DNA from: Herbidospora mongoliensis
GTDB taxonomy: Bacteria > Actinomycetota > Actinomycetes > Streptosporangiales > Streptosporangiaceae
DNA length: 64,000 nt
NCBI RefSeq assembly: GCF_001570545.1
Contig: NZ_BBXD01000014.1
Span: 319,508 to 383,507 of the forward strand
Reading direction: 5' to 3'
Shown here: positions 11,176-18,864 of the stretch, piece after piece
How positions within the stretch are numbered: position 1 is the first letter of the stretch
Layout: each line of letters opens with the position of its first letter
Program-made: the position numbers and the translations under genes
Notes under the pieces: generated by a model
The model's input: the letters and a program-made list of their open reading frames with translations, nothing else
Told to the model about the DNA's origin: nothing
The model's database searches: none

Positions 11176-11271
11176 ATGACGGCCATGACCCACATCACCC
11201 GGGCCATCGCGAAGCTCGACGTCCGGGACCGGGTGCAGCTGGTGATCCTGGCCTACGAGTGCGGCCCGGCG
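11176..11271 (+). pseudogene. Remnant of a LuxR/NarL-type response regulator (C-terminal helices only)
   Basis: About 30 codons read THITRAIAKLDVRDRVQLV followed by ILAYECG, matching the end of the LuxR-type DNA-binding domain of two-component response regulators (usual form THVSRILAKLGLRDRVQ...AYE-G). No receiver domain or first part of the helix-turn-helix precedes it. It is a decayed fragment at a rearrangement boundary. Confidence 0.6.
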
Positions 11272-11290
11272 GCTGAGGGTCGGAGACAGG

Positions 11291-12103
11291 TCAGGGGGCC
11301 TGCGGGCCTCCTGCGATCGCGTCGCGGCAGAGCAGGCACCCGCTGTCGGCGCAGTGAGTGATGTCCTGGTCGGCGGCGATGGCGGCCGTCGCGGCGGCGA
11401 GGACCTGCCGGGCGGGGTAGGCGTGCCAGCGTGAGGCGCCCACGGTGGTGGTCCGGGCGATGGGGCGCAGGGCCGGTTCCAGGCGCGGGAACCCCTCGGA
11501 GCAGGAGCCGACCTCCACCATGCGGACCTCGCCGTCCTCGTCGCGCGCCCACCGGAGGAACAGGCGACGGCCCGACCGCTGTTCGGCCAGGTGCAGTGCC
11601 GTCAGGCGGTTGAGGCCCACGCCGACGAGCAGGATCGCGCCGTCGCGATCGGCCAGTTCGCGGATGGGACCGTACACGTCGTCCGGGCTCTGGGCCTCCA
11701 TGAGCTCGGCCGCCTGCGGGCCGACGGCGGCGAAGGAGTTGAGCGGGTGCCTGCCGCGTACGGCGCCGGCCCGTCCGATGAGCACCGCCGGCAGCACGCC
11801 CAGATGAGGGTTGATCAGACCGCAGTCCACGCTGTAGGCGGGTCCCTCCGGGAACGCGGTCCCGGCGGGCACGGTCGTGTAGTCGACGCCGTTGCGGGCC
11901 GGGCCGGCGGAAGCGGGCAGGGCGAACTGGGGCTCGGTGAAGGCGGGCACCATCACCGTGCAGGCGCGCTTCAGCAGCACGTCCAGCAAGGTGTCGGCGT
12001 CGACGGTCGTCCCGAATGACCGCAGTGAGGTGTGCAGCATCACCGGGCGACCAGCCAGGTCCAGGTCGTGTACGGCGGTGTCGAGGTGTTCGGTGAGGAT
12101 CAT
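11291..12103 (-). CDS. AAC(3)-family N-acetyltransferase
   Basis: This 270-residue protein is related to aminoglycoside 3-N-acetyltransferases and YokD-like proteins, which transfer acetyl from acetyl-CoA to an amine. Visible family features are the N-terminal MLHTSLRSFG segment, VMVPAFTE, the NPHLGVLPAVLI stretch, the RGRHPLNSFAAVGPQA block and GVGLNRLTALHLAE. The C-terminus carries HCADSGCLLCRDA, an added Cys cluster not typical of resistance enzymes. GGAGG precedes the ATG. It is last in a tight operon with a 30-residue ORF and a membrane protein. Whether it acts on aminoglycosides is not shown. Confidence 0.85.
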   Translation of the reverse strand: MILTEHLDTAVHDLDLAGRPVMLHTSLRSFGTTVDADTLLDVLLKRACTVMVPAFTEPQFALPASAGPARNGVDYTTVPAGTAFPEGPAYSVDCGLINPHLGVLPAVLIGRAGAVRGRHPLNSFAAVGPQAAELMEAQSPDDVYGPIRELADRDGAILLVGVGLNRLTALHLAEQRSGRRLFLRWARDEDGEVRMVEVGSCSEGFPRLEPALRPIARTTTVGASRWHAYPARQVLAAATAAIAADQDITHCADSGCLLCRDAIAGGPQAP

Positions 12104-12119
12104 GTGGGCCTCCGTTTGG

Positions 12120-12212
12120 TCAGGCGAGGTGGTCGGCGTCGACGATGCGGCCCCGCAGGAGCGTGTTCAGCGCGCGCCGGGTGAGTTTCGGCCGGGGTTC
12201 GGAGGGCTCCAT
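12120..12212 (-). CDS. Small 30-residue protein in the AAC(3) operon
   Basis: An ATG at 12212 with GGAG seven bases upstream opens a 30-codon frame (Arg- and Leu-rich, with TRRALNTLLRGRIVDADHLA at its C-terminus). It begins one base after the stop of the upstream gene and ends 16 bases before the AAC(3) ATG. The tight spacing on both sides supports a translated gene. The family is not recognised; the sequence suggests an amphipathic helix. Confidence 0.5.
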   Translation of the reverse strand: MEPSEPRPKLTRRALNTLLRGRIVDADHLA

Positions 12213-12213
12213 G

Positions 12214-12552
12214 TCATGTCTCCGACTGCCGTCCGCGCTGGTCCGGGTCGGCTCCCCAGACCAGATGGAAGGTCGGTTCCCGCGAGGGGTTCCGCCGGAT
12301 CGTGATCAGCCCCTCGGGGGCCGTGCGAGTGAGGGCGAGGAGCGTTTGCCGTTCGGCGAGCAGGCGCATCACGGTCCAGGCCGTGAGTGAGCCCGCCATC
12401 ATCAGTGCGGTCGACTGCCAGGTCAGGACGCCCGCGGTCAGAGCGGTCAACGCCGCCCATGTGTCGTGCTTGGGGGAAGTCAGCAGTATCACACTAGAAA
12501 GTCGATTGACCGGTCGTCTGCGTTTGGTCGTCCCGGCGAATTTCTCGGTGAC
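12214..12552 (-). CDS. Small predicted membrane protein, unknown function
   Basis: About 112 residues from a GTG at 12552 (GAGG upstream). A basic N-terminus is followed by two closely spaced hydrophobic stretches (WAALTALTAGVLTW and ALMMAGSLTAWTVM), then a charged tail. It probably forms a membrane hairpin. It is the first gene of the run leading to the 30-residue ORF and the AAC(3)-family protein. The family is not recognised; the tight operon spacing is the main evidence that it is real. Confidence 0.5.
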   Translation of the reverse strand, partial: VTEKFAGTTKRRRPVNRLSSVILLTSPKHDTWAALTALTAGVLTWQSTALMMAGSLTAWTVMRLLAERQTLLALTRTAPEGLITIRRNPSREPTFHLVWGADPDQRGRQSET

Positions 12553-12747
12553 GTGAGGGCCTCGCGGCACCGTCCATTCTCCCATTGCAGGTGGCGCGGT
12601 GTCTCCACACCTTCGGCACGACCGCCCACCCGACCGCGAATCGGGTCGAGACGCCAGGCTCACCTGAAAACGAGCCTGGCGGGGTCTCTCTCGTGCACTG
12701 CGTTCGATGACGGCCAGGTTGGTCCGCGACCCGGCACTGTGGCGGGA

Positions 12748-13485
12748 TCAGGCGATGAGCAGGCGCAGGCCGAACTCTGCCGCGTCGAGGCCGGAGAGCT
12801 CGCGGTTGCGTTCGGCCCACCGGCCGGATGCGAGGTCGTCACGGAGGTTGTGCACTGCCCGCTGCTCGGCGTCCGGGCCGACCCTGGCCCAGATCGACAT
12901 GCCGCGGCGGACGTGCTCGTCCAGGTATGCCTCGGGCCGGCGCCAGAAGGCGTGGTAGAAGCCATCAGCGCAGTCCCACGGAACGAGCACCGGCTCTGTC
13001 CGGGCTCCGATCGCCGCGGCCAGCTCGGTCAGGGAAGGCCGACCGGCCCAGAGGCCGGTGAACTCCGGCAGGTAGTCACGATTCAGCCAGAACAGATCGG
13101 TGGCACCGGCGTCGTAGGTGAACACGACCACGCGGCGAGCGACACGCCGCATCTCGCGCAGGCCCGCGATCGGGTCCTGCCAGTGATCGACGGTGGCGAA
13201 AGCCATCGCGGCGTCGAAGGACTGGTCCTCGAACGGGAGACTCTCCGCGGTGGCATCGACGCACGGCGCCGCGCCTGCGGGGCGCTGCGCCCGCATGACC
13301 GCCGACGGCTCCACAGCGGTCACCTCGAGGCCGGGAGGCTCGTAGGACCCGGTGCCGGCCCCGACGTTCAGCACGGTCCGCGCATCGCCGAGCGCTGTCC
13401 AGATCTGTTCGGCGATCCGCGGCTCGGTGCGCCGCGTCACGGTGTAGGTAGTGCCGATGGCGTCATATAACTGCGCGCCGGGCAT
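12748..13485 (-). CDS. Class I SAM-dependent methyltransferase
   Basis: This 245-residue protein starts at the ATG at 13485 with GGAGGCGG upstream. Motif I is VLNVGAGTGSYE, the acidic motif II is VTAVEPS, and the post-I/motif IV region is FDAAMAFATVDHW, typical of UbiE/Methyltransf_11 proteins. The substrate cannot be told from sequence. Its own strand continues into element A upstream, but the element's left end begins ~97 bases before this gene, so it is a flanking gene, not cargo. Confidence 0.9.
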   Translation of the reverse strand: MPGAQLYDAIGTTYTVTRRTEPRIAEQIWTALGDARTVLNVGAGTGSYEPPGLEVTAVEPSAVMRAQRPAGAAPCVDATAESLPFEDQSFDAAMAFATVDHWQDPIAGLREMRRVARRVVVFTYDAGATDLFWLNRDYLPEFTGLWAGRPSLTELAAAIGARTEPVLVPWDCADGFYHAFWRRPEAYLDEHVRRGMSIWARVGPDAEQRAVHNLRDDLASGRWAERNRELSGLDAAEFGLRLLIA

Positions 13486-13581
13486 CAGACCGCCTCCATT
13501 TCCAGTAGCAGACCCATGTGGCAGCCTGCCGGGTCCCCTATCGTTACTCGCCATTCGGTTGCTGCTCAAGCCCCGTGAAAA

Positions 13582-13640
13582 CCCAGAGTTCAGGCGAACT
13601 GAAGGATCCTCAGGATGAACTGAAGGGTCTTCAGGCTCTA
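13582..13640. repeat. Left end of element A (repeated at 19800)
   Basis: CCCAGAGTTCAGGCGAACTG begins a stretch repeated with few changes at 19800-19858. It contains alternating TTCAG and CTGAA motifs, including CTGAAGGGTCTTCAG at 13620-13634, plausible recombinase-binding arms. Confidence 0.7.
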
Positions 13641-15089
13641 TGTGGGTTGTGGACCCTTGAGTTCGTCCCGACTGGCAGGGTCCTGCTCCTCGACCAGGGT
13701 GACGAGGAGGGCGCGGGCATTCTCGGCATATCGGATGGCGGTTTTGGGGTCCAGGCCGAAGACGGCGGCGAGGTGGAGAGGGTCGGGACCGTGGGTGAGA
13801 GCCTCTTCGAGCTGCCGATCGACGCGTAAGCGTTCGAGCGTCGCGGCCTGGCCACGCAGCTGGGTCTTGGCGAAGTAGATCGTGCTCACCGGGCCAGTCC
13901 CATGGGCGCTCATCTGGTTGATCAGCAGGTGGGGGTTGGCGGTGCTGGGCCAGCGGGTGCGCCGGTAGTCGAGCCATTCCAGCAGGATCTGGTGGCTGAA
14001 CTCGTCGATCGGACGGGCGCGGCCGGCGATCGTCAGCTGCCGGTTGCCGAGGTCGACGTCGTCGAGAAGGAGCTCGCGGATGGCGCCAGTGCGGGCGGCG
14101 TGGACGGCGTCGAGCATGAGAACCAGCCGCGCAGCAGGGGTGGTGGCTGCCTCGGCCGCCTGATGGACGGCAGCCTGGTCGAGTCGTTGGGCAAGTCCGT
14201 AGTGGTGCTGGCCGACGCGGATGCCTCGGGTGGGGTTGCGGAAGATCTTCCCGGTCTTCTTGGCGAAGGCGAACAGGGACCGCAGTGAGATCAGCAGGTT
14301 GGAGCGCCGGGAGCCGGTGAGTCCCTCCAGGGCGGCCAGGACGTCGTCGCGGGTGACTTCCCGCAGATGGTCATAGCACTGCGACCAGGCCAGAAGCGTT
14401 GGACGGGCGTAGCCCATATGGGTCCAGGCAGTCGCCGGGTCGCGTGGTCTTGTGCGGGGGCCGCCCTCGCGCATGGTCCGCAGCCAGGCCTCGGTGGGGT
14501 GGATCCCGTCGGCTAGGCCGTCGAGCTTGCGCTTCAGCCAGTTCTCGAACGAGGGGATCCGGCCGTCGCGCAAGAGGCCCATCTCTGTGAGGACTTCCGC
14601 GACGCGTTCGACGCTGATGTCTCGGGCCCGCATCGCGGGAAACAGCTCGGAGTATCGGATGACGTCGCCGATGTCGTGACCGGACAGCACGACGGTCAGG
14701 CCCCTGCGGACGCCGTACTGGGTGCCGCGGCGCCATCCGTGAGCCTCGCCGATCTGGTGGGCGAGGTAGATCCCCCAGATCAGCCAAGGGTTGGTGGGGT
14801 CGGCGTCGGTGTCTTCGTTGAACCGGGTGAAGTCGCGTGGCGGATCGAACAGCTTCGGCTGGATCCAGCGGCCTTGAGGTCGCTGGGCTGGGGTCGGCGG
14901 TGGCTTGCGCGGGGCTCCTCGCCGGTGGTGTCGGCGTTGGGGGGTCGTCTTCGCGCCGCTGGTGATGAGCATGCCCGCGAAGAACAGCTGGTGGAAGGCC
15001 CCGATCCGGTCGAGGAAGTTGGAGGCGATGGCCTTCTCCCGAGACTCACCACTGGCCTTGGCCTCGGTCCGCGCCTGGTTCCAGCACAT
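13638..15089 (-). CDS. Large tyrosine-recombinase-like protein of element A
   Basis: About 483 residues if the start is the ATG at 15089; the open frame reaches 15374, and a start nearer the preceding stop at 15110 is possible. The C-terminal ~200 residues have the integrase pattern in weakened form: ARTGAIRELLLDDVDL (box I arginine region), a central TANPHLLINQ strand, and HLAAVFGLDPKTAIRYAENA, where His and Tyr fall in the places of the GH--I-T--Y box. The N-terminal half (GYCRMCW, WLIWGIYLAHQIGEAHGWRR) is not recognised. It probably acts with the integrase in recombination. The C-terminus is duplicated as a remnant at 19849-20190. Confidence 0.65.
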   Translation of the reverse strand: MCWNQARTEAKASGESREKAIASNFLDRIGAFHQLFFAGMLITSGAKTTPQRRHHRRGAPRKPPPTPAQRPQGRWIQPKLFDPPRDFTRFNEDTDADPTNPWLIWGIYLAHQIGEAHGWRRGTQYGVRRGLTVVLSGHDIGDVIRYSELFPAMRARDISVERVAEVLTEMGLLRDGRIPSFENWLKRKLDGLADGIHPTEAWLRTMREGGPRTRPRDPATAWTHMGYARPTLLAWSQCYDHLREVTRDDVLAALEGLTGSRRSNLLISLRSLFAFAKKTGKIFRNPTRGIRVGQHHYGLAQRLDQAAVHQAAEAATTPAARLVLMLDAVHAARTGAIRELLLDDVDLGNRQLTIAGRARPIDEFSHQILLEWLDYRRTRWPSTANPHLLINQMSAHGTGPVSTIYFAKTQLRGQAATLERLRVDRQLEEALTHGPDPLHLAAVFGLDPKTAIRYAENARALLVTLVEEQDPASRDELKGPQPT

Positions 15090-15109
15090 CCTGCAATAAC
15101 CCTTGCGGG

Positions 15110-15379
15110 TCAGCTCTGTCCGGCCGCGGCGGGCTGCTCCTGCTGCCCGGCCCGCTGGACCTTCCCGGGCTGGGGAATGAGGAGTTCCTCGACTCCGCAG
15201 CCGAGGACGGCGCAGATGATGTTGAGGTCGTCGAGTTTGACGCTGGCCGGTTCCCCGGACCACAGGCCGGACATCTTTCCGGCGCTGATGGCCAGGCCGT
15301 GGTCGGCGAGCATCCGCTGGAGCTCGCTGGCTTTCCAGATGCCGCGGTTGGCAGCGGCCAGCCGCAGGTTCCACTTCAT
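15110..15379 (-). CDS. Small XRE-type helix-turn-helix protein of element A
   Basis: This 89-residue protein starts at an ATG at 15379 that overlaps the integrase stop by four bases (ATGA), so translation is probably coupled. Residues ~15-70 form a Cro/C1-type helix-turn-helix (ASELQRMLADHGLAISAGKM, then a DDLNIICAVLGCGVEELL helix pair). It may regulate the element or take the structural place of the small TnpC-type accessory protein. Confidence 0.75.
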   Translation of the reverse strand: MKWNLRLAAANRGIWKASELQRMLADHGLAISAGKMSGLWSGEPASVKLDDLNIICAVLGCGVEELLIPQPGKVQRAGQQEQPAAAGQS

Positions 15380-16479
15380 CGCCGTAGTCCTTCCAGCCGG
15401 GTGGCGGCTCGCCGCTGGCCGGCGAGCCAGGCGTCTTCGACGTGGGTGCCGGTGACGTGCACGTAGTTCATGGTCGTGGCAATCCAGGCGTGACCCAGGA
15501 GCTGCCGGATCGCGATCAGGTCCATCCCGGAGGCATAGAGCTGAGAGGCGCAAAAGTGCCTCAGGACGTGCGGGGTGACGACATCGGGCCAGTCCGGCAG
15601 GTGTGTCGCGGCGGCCCTGGCCAGCGCAGCCCGGATCGTCTCGTCCCCGGCCCGCGCCGAGGTCCCATCGGCGTTCTTCCGTTCCGAGGGCAGCAGCGGA
15701 ACGCCGGGCCGGGTGTGGTCGTCGCCGAACTGACCCCAGACGTCCTCCACGAACCAGCGCAGCGTTCCTTGCGCGTTATTGATCAGCGGGACCATCCGCT
15801 CCCTCGGGCCCGAACCGCGGGCGCCCTTGCCCAGGCGGACGTGGAGCTTGCCGAACCGCCCGAGACCCCACTTGATGTCGGGCAGGTCGAGCTTGCAGGT
15901 CTCGTTGACCCGCAGCCCGACCTCGGCCATCAGCCGGCAAGCCGTGTAGTTCCTCGCGGCCGGTGCGAACTACCGACACATCGCCAGTTCCTGCCGCCAA
16001 CCGGCGAACAGCCGGCCGACCTGCTCGACGGTCGGTGCGATACGGAGCTTGGCCTGCTGGCGGCCGCGGGGCCGATTCATCTCGTCGATCGGGCATTCGA
16101 CGACCCGGCCGGTCATCTGGTGAATCTCGACCTTGTGCCGTAGCTCCAGGAACAGGAAGAACGTCTTCAACGCCTGCGCCCGCGACAGCCGCGTGCCCTT
16201 CGCTGTGCTGCGCAACACCTTGCCGAAGTAGACGTCGGCGTCGGCCGGCTCCAACTCCCACAGCAGCCGGCCGAGCCATGCCCGGATCTGCTCCAGGTGC
16301 GTCACGTCCGAAGAGATCGTCCCGTCCGACAGACCCGCTGCCGCCCGCGCCAGCACGAAGCCCGCCAGCACGTCGGTCTCCAACGCCTCCAGGTCCTCCG
16401 CAGTGGCCGGGGCACGCGCCACTCGAAGATCCTTCACCACAGCCAGCGCCAACTCCGGGCACCTCGCCTTCACCCTCAC
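15376..16479 (-). pseudogene. Tyrosine integrase of element A interrupted by an in-frame amber codon
   Basis: The frame starts at 16479 (MRVKARCPEL) and would give ~367 residues. A TAG at 15970-15972 divides it into a 169-codon N-terminal part (SAM-like core-binding domain) and a C-terminal catalytic part in the same frame (VGLRVNETCKL, TPHVLRHFCAS, LLGHAWIATTMNYVHV). Both arginines, the histidines and the tyrosine of the catalytic set are visible. No frameshift is needed: the codons either side of TAG read CR*FAPAARNYTA. A single change from AAG or CAG would explain it. The second part could be made alone from an internal start, but would lack DNA-arm contacts. Confidence 0.85.
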
Positions 16480-16627
16480 AGCAAGACGAACGCCCAGGAC
16501 GATAGGTCTTCAGAATCCCTGAAGTCTCATCAACTACTGAACAAGCCGGAGCGCCAGCACATACGCCCAGGTCCTGCGGTTAGAGCGGCTGAAGAGCCTC
16601 GGAGGAACTCAAGGGGATATTTCTTAG
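16453..16627. repeat. Right end of element A (175-base repeat, copy 1)
   Basis: This copy is nearly identical to 23453-23626, differing by a handful of substitutions and one missing base. It covers the first codons of the integrase, CTTCAG-N4-CCTGAAG at 16508-16524, and a terminal ATATTTCTTAG. Downstream sequence is unrelated in the two copies, which sets the element boundary. Confidence 0.85.
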
Positions 16628-16842
16628 GAGGAGCAGTCCCGCTACCTGCGCGAGGTGCTGACGATCCTCGACGAAGAGGGGGCCGACGGGTGTTCTGGTA
16701 CACCTTCGCCCGGTGGGACCTGCCGGAGGAGCTCGACGTCGCGAGTGCGGGCCTGGTGAAGGTGCTCGGCGACCGTCTACGGTGGGAGCCGAAGGCCGCC
16801 TGCACCGCCCTCGCCGAATTCTATGGACGCACACCTGCGTGA
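16628..16842 (+). pseudogene. Truncated, frameshifted 3' end of a conserved actinobacterial gene
   Basis: Directly after element A the + strand reads EEQSRYLREVLTILDEEGADG in one frame (16628 on), then VFWYTFARWDLPEELD, followed by VASAGLVKVL and WEPKAACTALAEFYGR in another, ending at 16842. The pattern resembles the C-terminus of TIM-barrel-type hypothetical proteins. The 5' part is gone at the element boundary and a frameshift lies near 16691. Insertion or deletion by element A probably destroyed the gene. Confidence 0.5.
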
Positions 16843-17680
16843 CCTCCGCTATTTCGTCGCCGTCGCCGAAGACCTCCACTTCACCCGCGCGGCCGAACGC
16901 CTCTTCGTGTCCCAGCCCGCGCTGTCGAAGCAGATCCGCGCCCTCGAACGGCACCTCGGCTTCTCCTTGTTCGACCGCGAACCGGCCGGGGTGACCCTCA
17001 CCCCGCAGGGCGCCGCGCTGCTTCCGGTGGCCCGCGACCTGCTGGCCCGGTGGACCGAAGGCATGGAGACCGCCCGAGCGGCGGCGCCGGCGGAGACGCT
17101 GGTGGTGGGCATGCACACGTCCGTGGGCCGCGACCTGCAACGCGACACGCTACGGCGCTTCCGCGACCGCATGCCCGGCTGGGCCGTCTCCCTGCGGCTG
17201 GTGAGCTGGGACGATCCCAGCGGCGGCCTCGCCGACGGGTCGAGCGACCTGGCCTACGTCTGGCTACCCGTACCCGCCGGGCTGGAGGTGCGCGTCCTGG
17301 CCACCGAACGCAAGTTCGCGGCGCTGCCGGAAGGTCATCGGCTGGCCGGCCGCGACGAGATCGACCTCGCCGAACTCGACGCCGAACCCTTCCTCGCCCT
17401 GCCCGCCTCCTCCGGGCCGCTCCGTGACTTCTGGCTCGGGCTCGACGTCCGGCCCCGGGCAATCGTCGGAGGTGAGGTGTCGTCGGCCGACGAGGTCTTC
17501 GAGGCGGTCGCCGGTGGGCTGGGCGTGGCCCTGCTGGCGGAGGGCAACACCGAGCTCTATCGGCGTCCGGGCGTGGTGTGCCGCCCGGTCACCGGCCTGA
17601 CCCCGGCCGAACTGGCGATCGCCTGGCGGGCCGCCGACCGCCGTCCGGCGGTACGGGCCTTTCTGGCGGCACTCCCATAG
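16823..17680 (+). CDS. LysR-family transcriptional regulator
   Basis: This 285-residue protein has a typical LysR N-terminal winged helix (LRYFVAVAEDLHFTRAAERL, SQPALSKQIRALE) and a periplasmic-binding-fold effector domain (~90-285). The effector domain includes the hinge FDREPAGVTLTPQG. It overlaps the last codons of the broken upstream gene. The nearby + strand genes are a lipoprotein and a TetR gene, so no clear target operon is visible. The ligand is unknown. Confidence 0.93.
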   Translation: MDAHLRDLRYFVAVAEDLHFTRAAERLFVSQPALSKQIRALERHLGFSLFDREPAGVTLTPQGAALLPVARDLLARWTEGMETARAAAPAETLVVGMHTSVGRDLQRDTLRRFRDRMPGWAVSLRLVSWDDPSGGLADGSSDLAYVWLPVPAGLEVRVLATERKFAALPEGHRLAGRDEIDLAELDAEPFLALPASSGPLRDFWLGLDVRPRAIVGGEVSSADEVFEAVAGGLGVALLAEGNTELYRRPGVVCRPVTGLTPAELAIAWRAADRRPAVRAFLAALP

Positions 17681-17740
17681 CCATCGGTGATGACGGCAGG
17701 TCTTGGACGGCCGGTCACGTGCTTTTGAAGAATCGAGTGC

Positions 17741-18202
17741 ATGAAGAGACTCGTGATCGGCTTAGTCGCGGCGGCCCTGGTGAGCGGATGTTCGGGAGAT
17801 CCGGGAGATTCGGGAGCACAGGCGGTGGCCACTCCTCCGGCGGAGAGCGCCCCGGCGGCCGTCGCCACGGAACAGCGCGCCCTGGTCGACCGTTTCGTCA
17901 AGACGATCAACGCCGGCGACGCCCGAGGTGTCGGCGCGATGTTCGCGGAGTCGGCCCGGTTCGACAGCGTCGGGCGCATCTACTCCGGCCGTGCCGAGAT
18001 CATGGACCGCTTCCTGGTTCCCGAGGTGATCGAGGCCGGCGGCACCTACACACTGCTCGACGTCACCCCCGGTGCGGGCGCCGACCGCGTGGTGGCCCGC
18101 TACGACTTCACGACCGGCTCCGGCGGCGGGGAACGTTTCACCTACGACTGCGCGGTCGCCGACGGCGCCTTCACCGACTGCGTCGGGCGCTACGTCGGCT
18201 GA
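17741..18202 (+). CDS. SnoaL/NTF2-like lipoprotein
   Basis: This 153-residue protein has a lipoprotein signal (MKRLVIGLVAAALVSGC, lipobox cysteine at 17) followed by a low-complexity Ala/Pro spacer. Residues ~45-153 form an NTF2-like alpha+beta cone (LVDRFVKTINAGDARGVGAM, YSGRAEIMDRFLV). Such folds bind small hydrophobic ligands or serve as enzymes; no catalytic residues can be assigned. It is probably anchored on the outer face of the membrane. Confidence 0.8.
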   Translation: MKRLVIGLVAAALVSGCSGDPGDSGAQAVATPPAESAPAAVATEQRALVDRFVKTINAGDARGVGAMFAESARFDSVGRIYSGRAEIMDRFLVPEVIEAGGTYTLLDVTPGAGADRVVARYDFTTGSGGGERFTYDCAVADGAFTDCVGRYVG

Positions 18203-18215
18203 ATATGCTGCCTTC

Positions 18216-18793
18216 ATGAACGACCTGCGGGCCCGCAACAAGAAGGCCACCCGCGAGGCCATCACGACCGCCGCCCTGCGCCTGGCCGTCGAATTCGGGC
18301 CGGGCGGGCTGGCGCTCGTCCGGGTCCACGACATCGCCTCGGCGGCGGGGGTGTCGGCTCGGACGTACAACAACTATTTCTCCAGCAGGGAAGAGGCCAT
18401 CTGCGGCCACCACGCCGACCAGGCCAAACGCGCGGGCGACGCGCTGAGGGCCAGACCGGCCGACGAACCGCTCGACGTGGCGGTGACCGAGGCGATGGTC
18501 GGTCTGTTCACCGACCCGGAACCCGACAGGGCCGGGCTGCGCATGATCATGCTGACTCCCGAGCTGAGGGCGAGGCACTGCGGGCCTTCACCGTGGCCGA
18601 GGGGCCGCTGGCGGAGGCCATCGAGGAACGGACCGGCGGAGACGGCCTCTCCGCCGAGGTGACGGCGGCAGCGGTGGTCGCGGCGATCAGGGTGGCGGAC
18701 ATGGCCGCGCACGCCACAGCGCTGGGCGAGACGGTACGCGCGGAGAACGGCGTCGCCACCGCGATCAAGATCCTGGAGGCCGTCAGCGGATGA
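18216..18793 (+). pseudogene. TetR-family regulator with a frameshift
   Basis: The ATG at 18216 opens a TetR domain (KKATREAITTAALRLAVE, VSARTYNNYFSSREE). Near 18565-18575 the frame breaks: after MIMLTPEL the TetR-like C-terminus continues in the next frame (GEALRAFTVAEGPLAEAIEE) to a stop at 18793. Total length after repair (~192 residues) is normal for the family. It is either a recent inactivation or a sequencing error. Confidence 0.75.
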
Positions 18794-18864
18794 AACATGC
18801 GGGGACTCGTAACGTTCCGGCGTTTGCCAGTGGGAGTCGACGGGGTCCCCTGATTCCCGTGGAA

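Larger units (their letters stand above)
13582..16627 (-). mobile_element. Element A: three-gene tyrosine-recombinase transposon-like unit
   Basis: The boundaries are defined by comparison with element B (19800-23626): similarity begins at CCCAGAGTTC (13582 and 19800) and ends at ATTTCTTAG (16627 and 23626). Inside, three genes overlap in one direction: integrase, small helix-turn-helix protein, large recombinase-like protein. Both ends carry CTTCAG/CTGAAG inverted motifs (13620-13634, 16508-16524). The layout recalls Tn554-type TnpA/TnpB/TnpC and RIT elements without matching either exactly. The integrase carries an amber codon, so the unit may be inactive. Confidence 0.7.

Noticed and set aside
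11291-12103. Aminoglycoside resistance gene
   Set aside because: Family membership is clear but the sequence differs from resistance enzymes and carries a Cys-rich tail; resistance is not supported.
13575-13590. Target-site duplications flanking element A or B
   Set aside because: Bases outside the two ends (GTGAAAA/GAGGAG for A, CTAGAAAG/TGCCGC for B) show no matching direct repeats.
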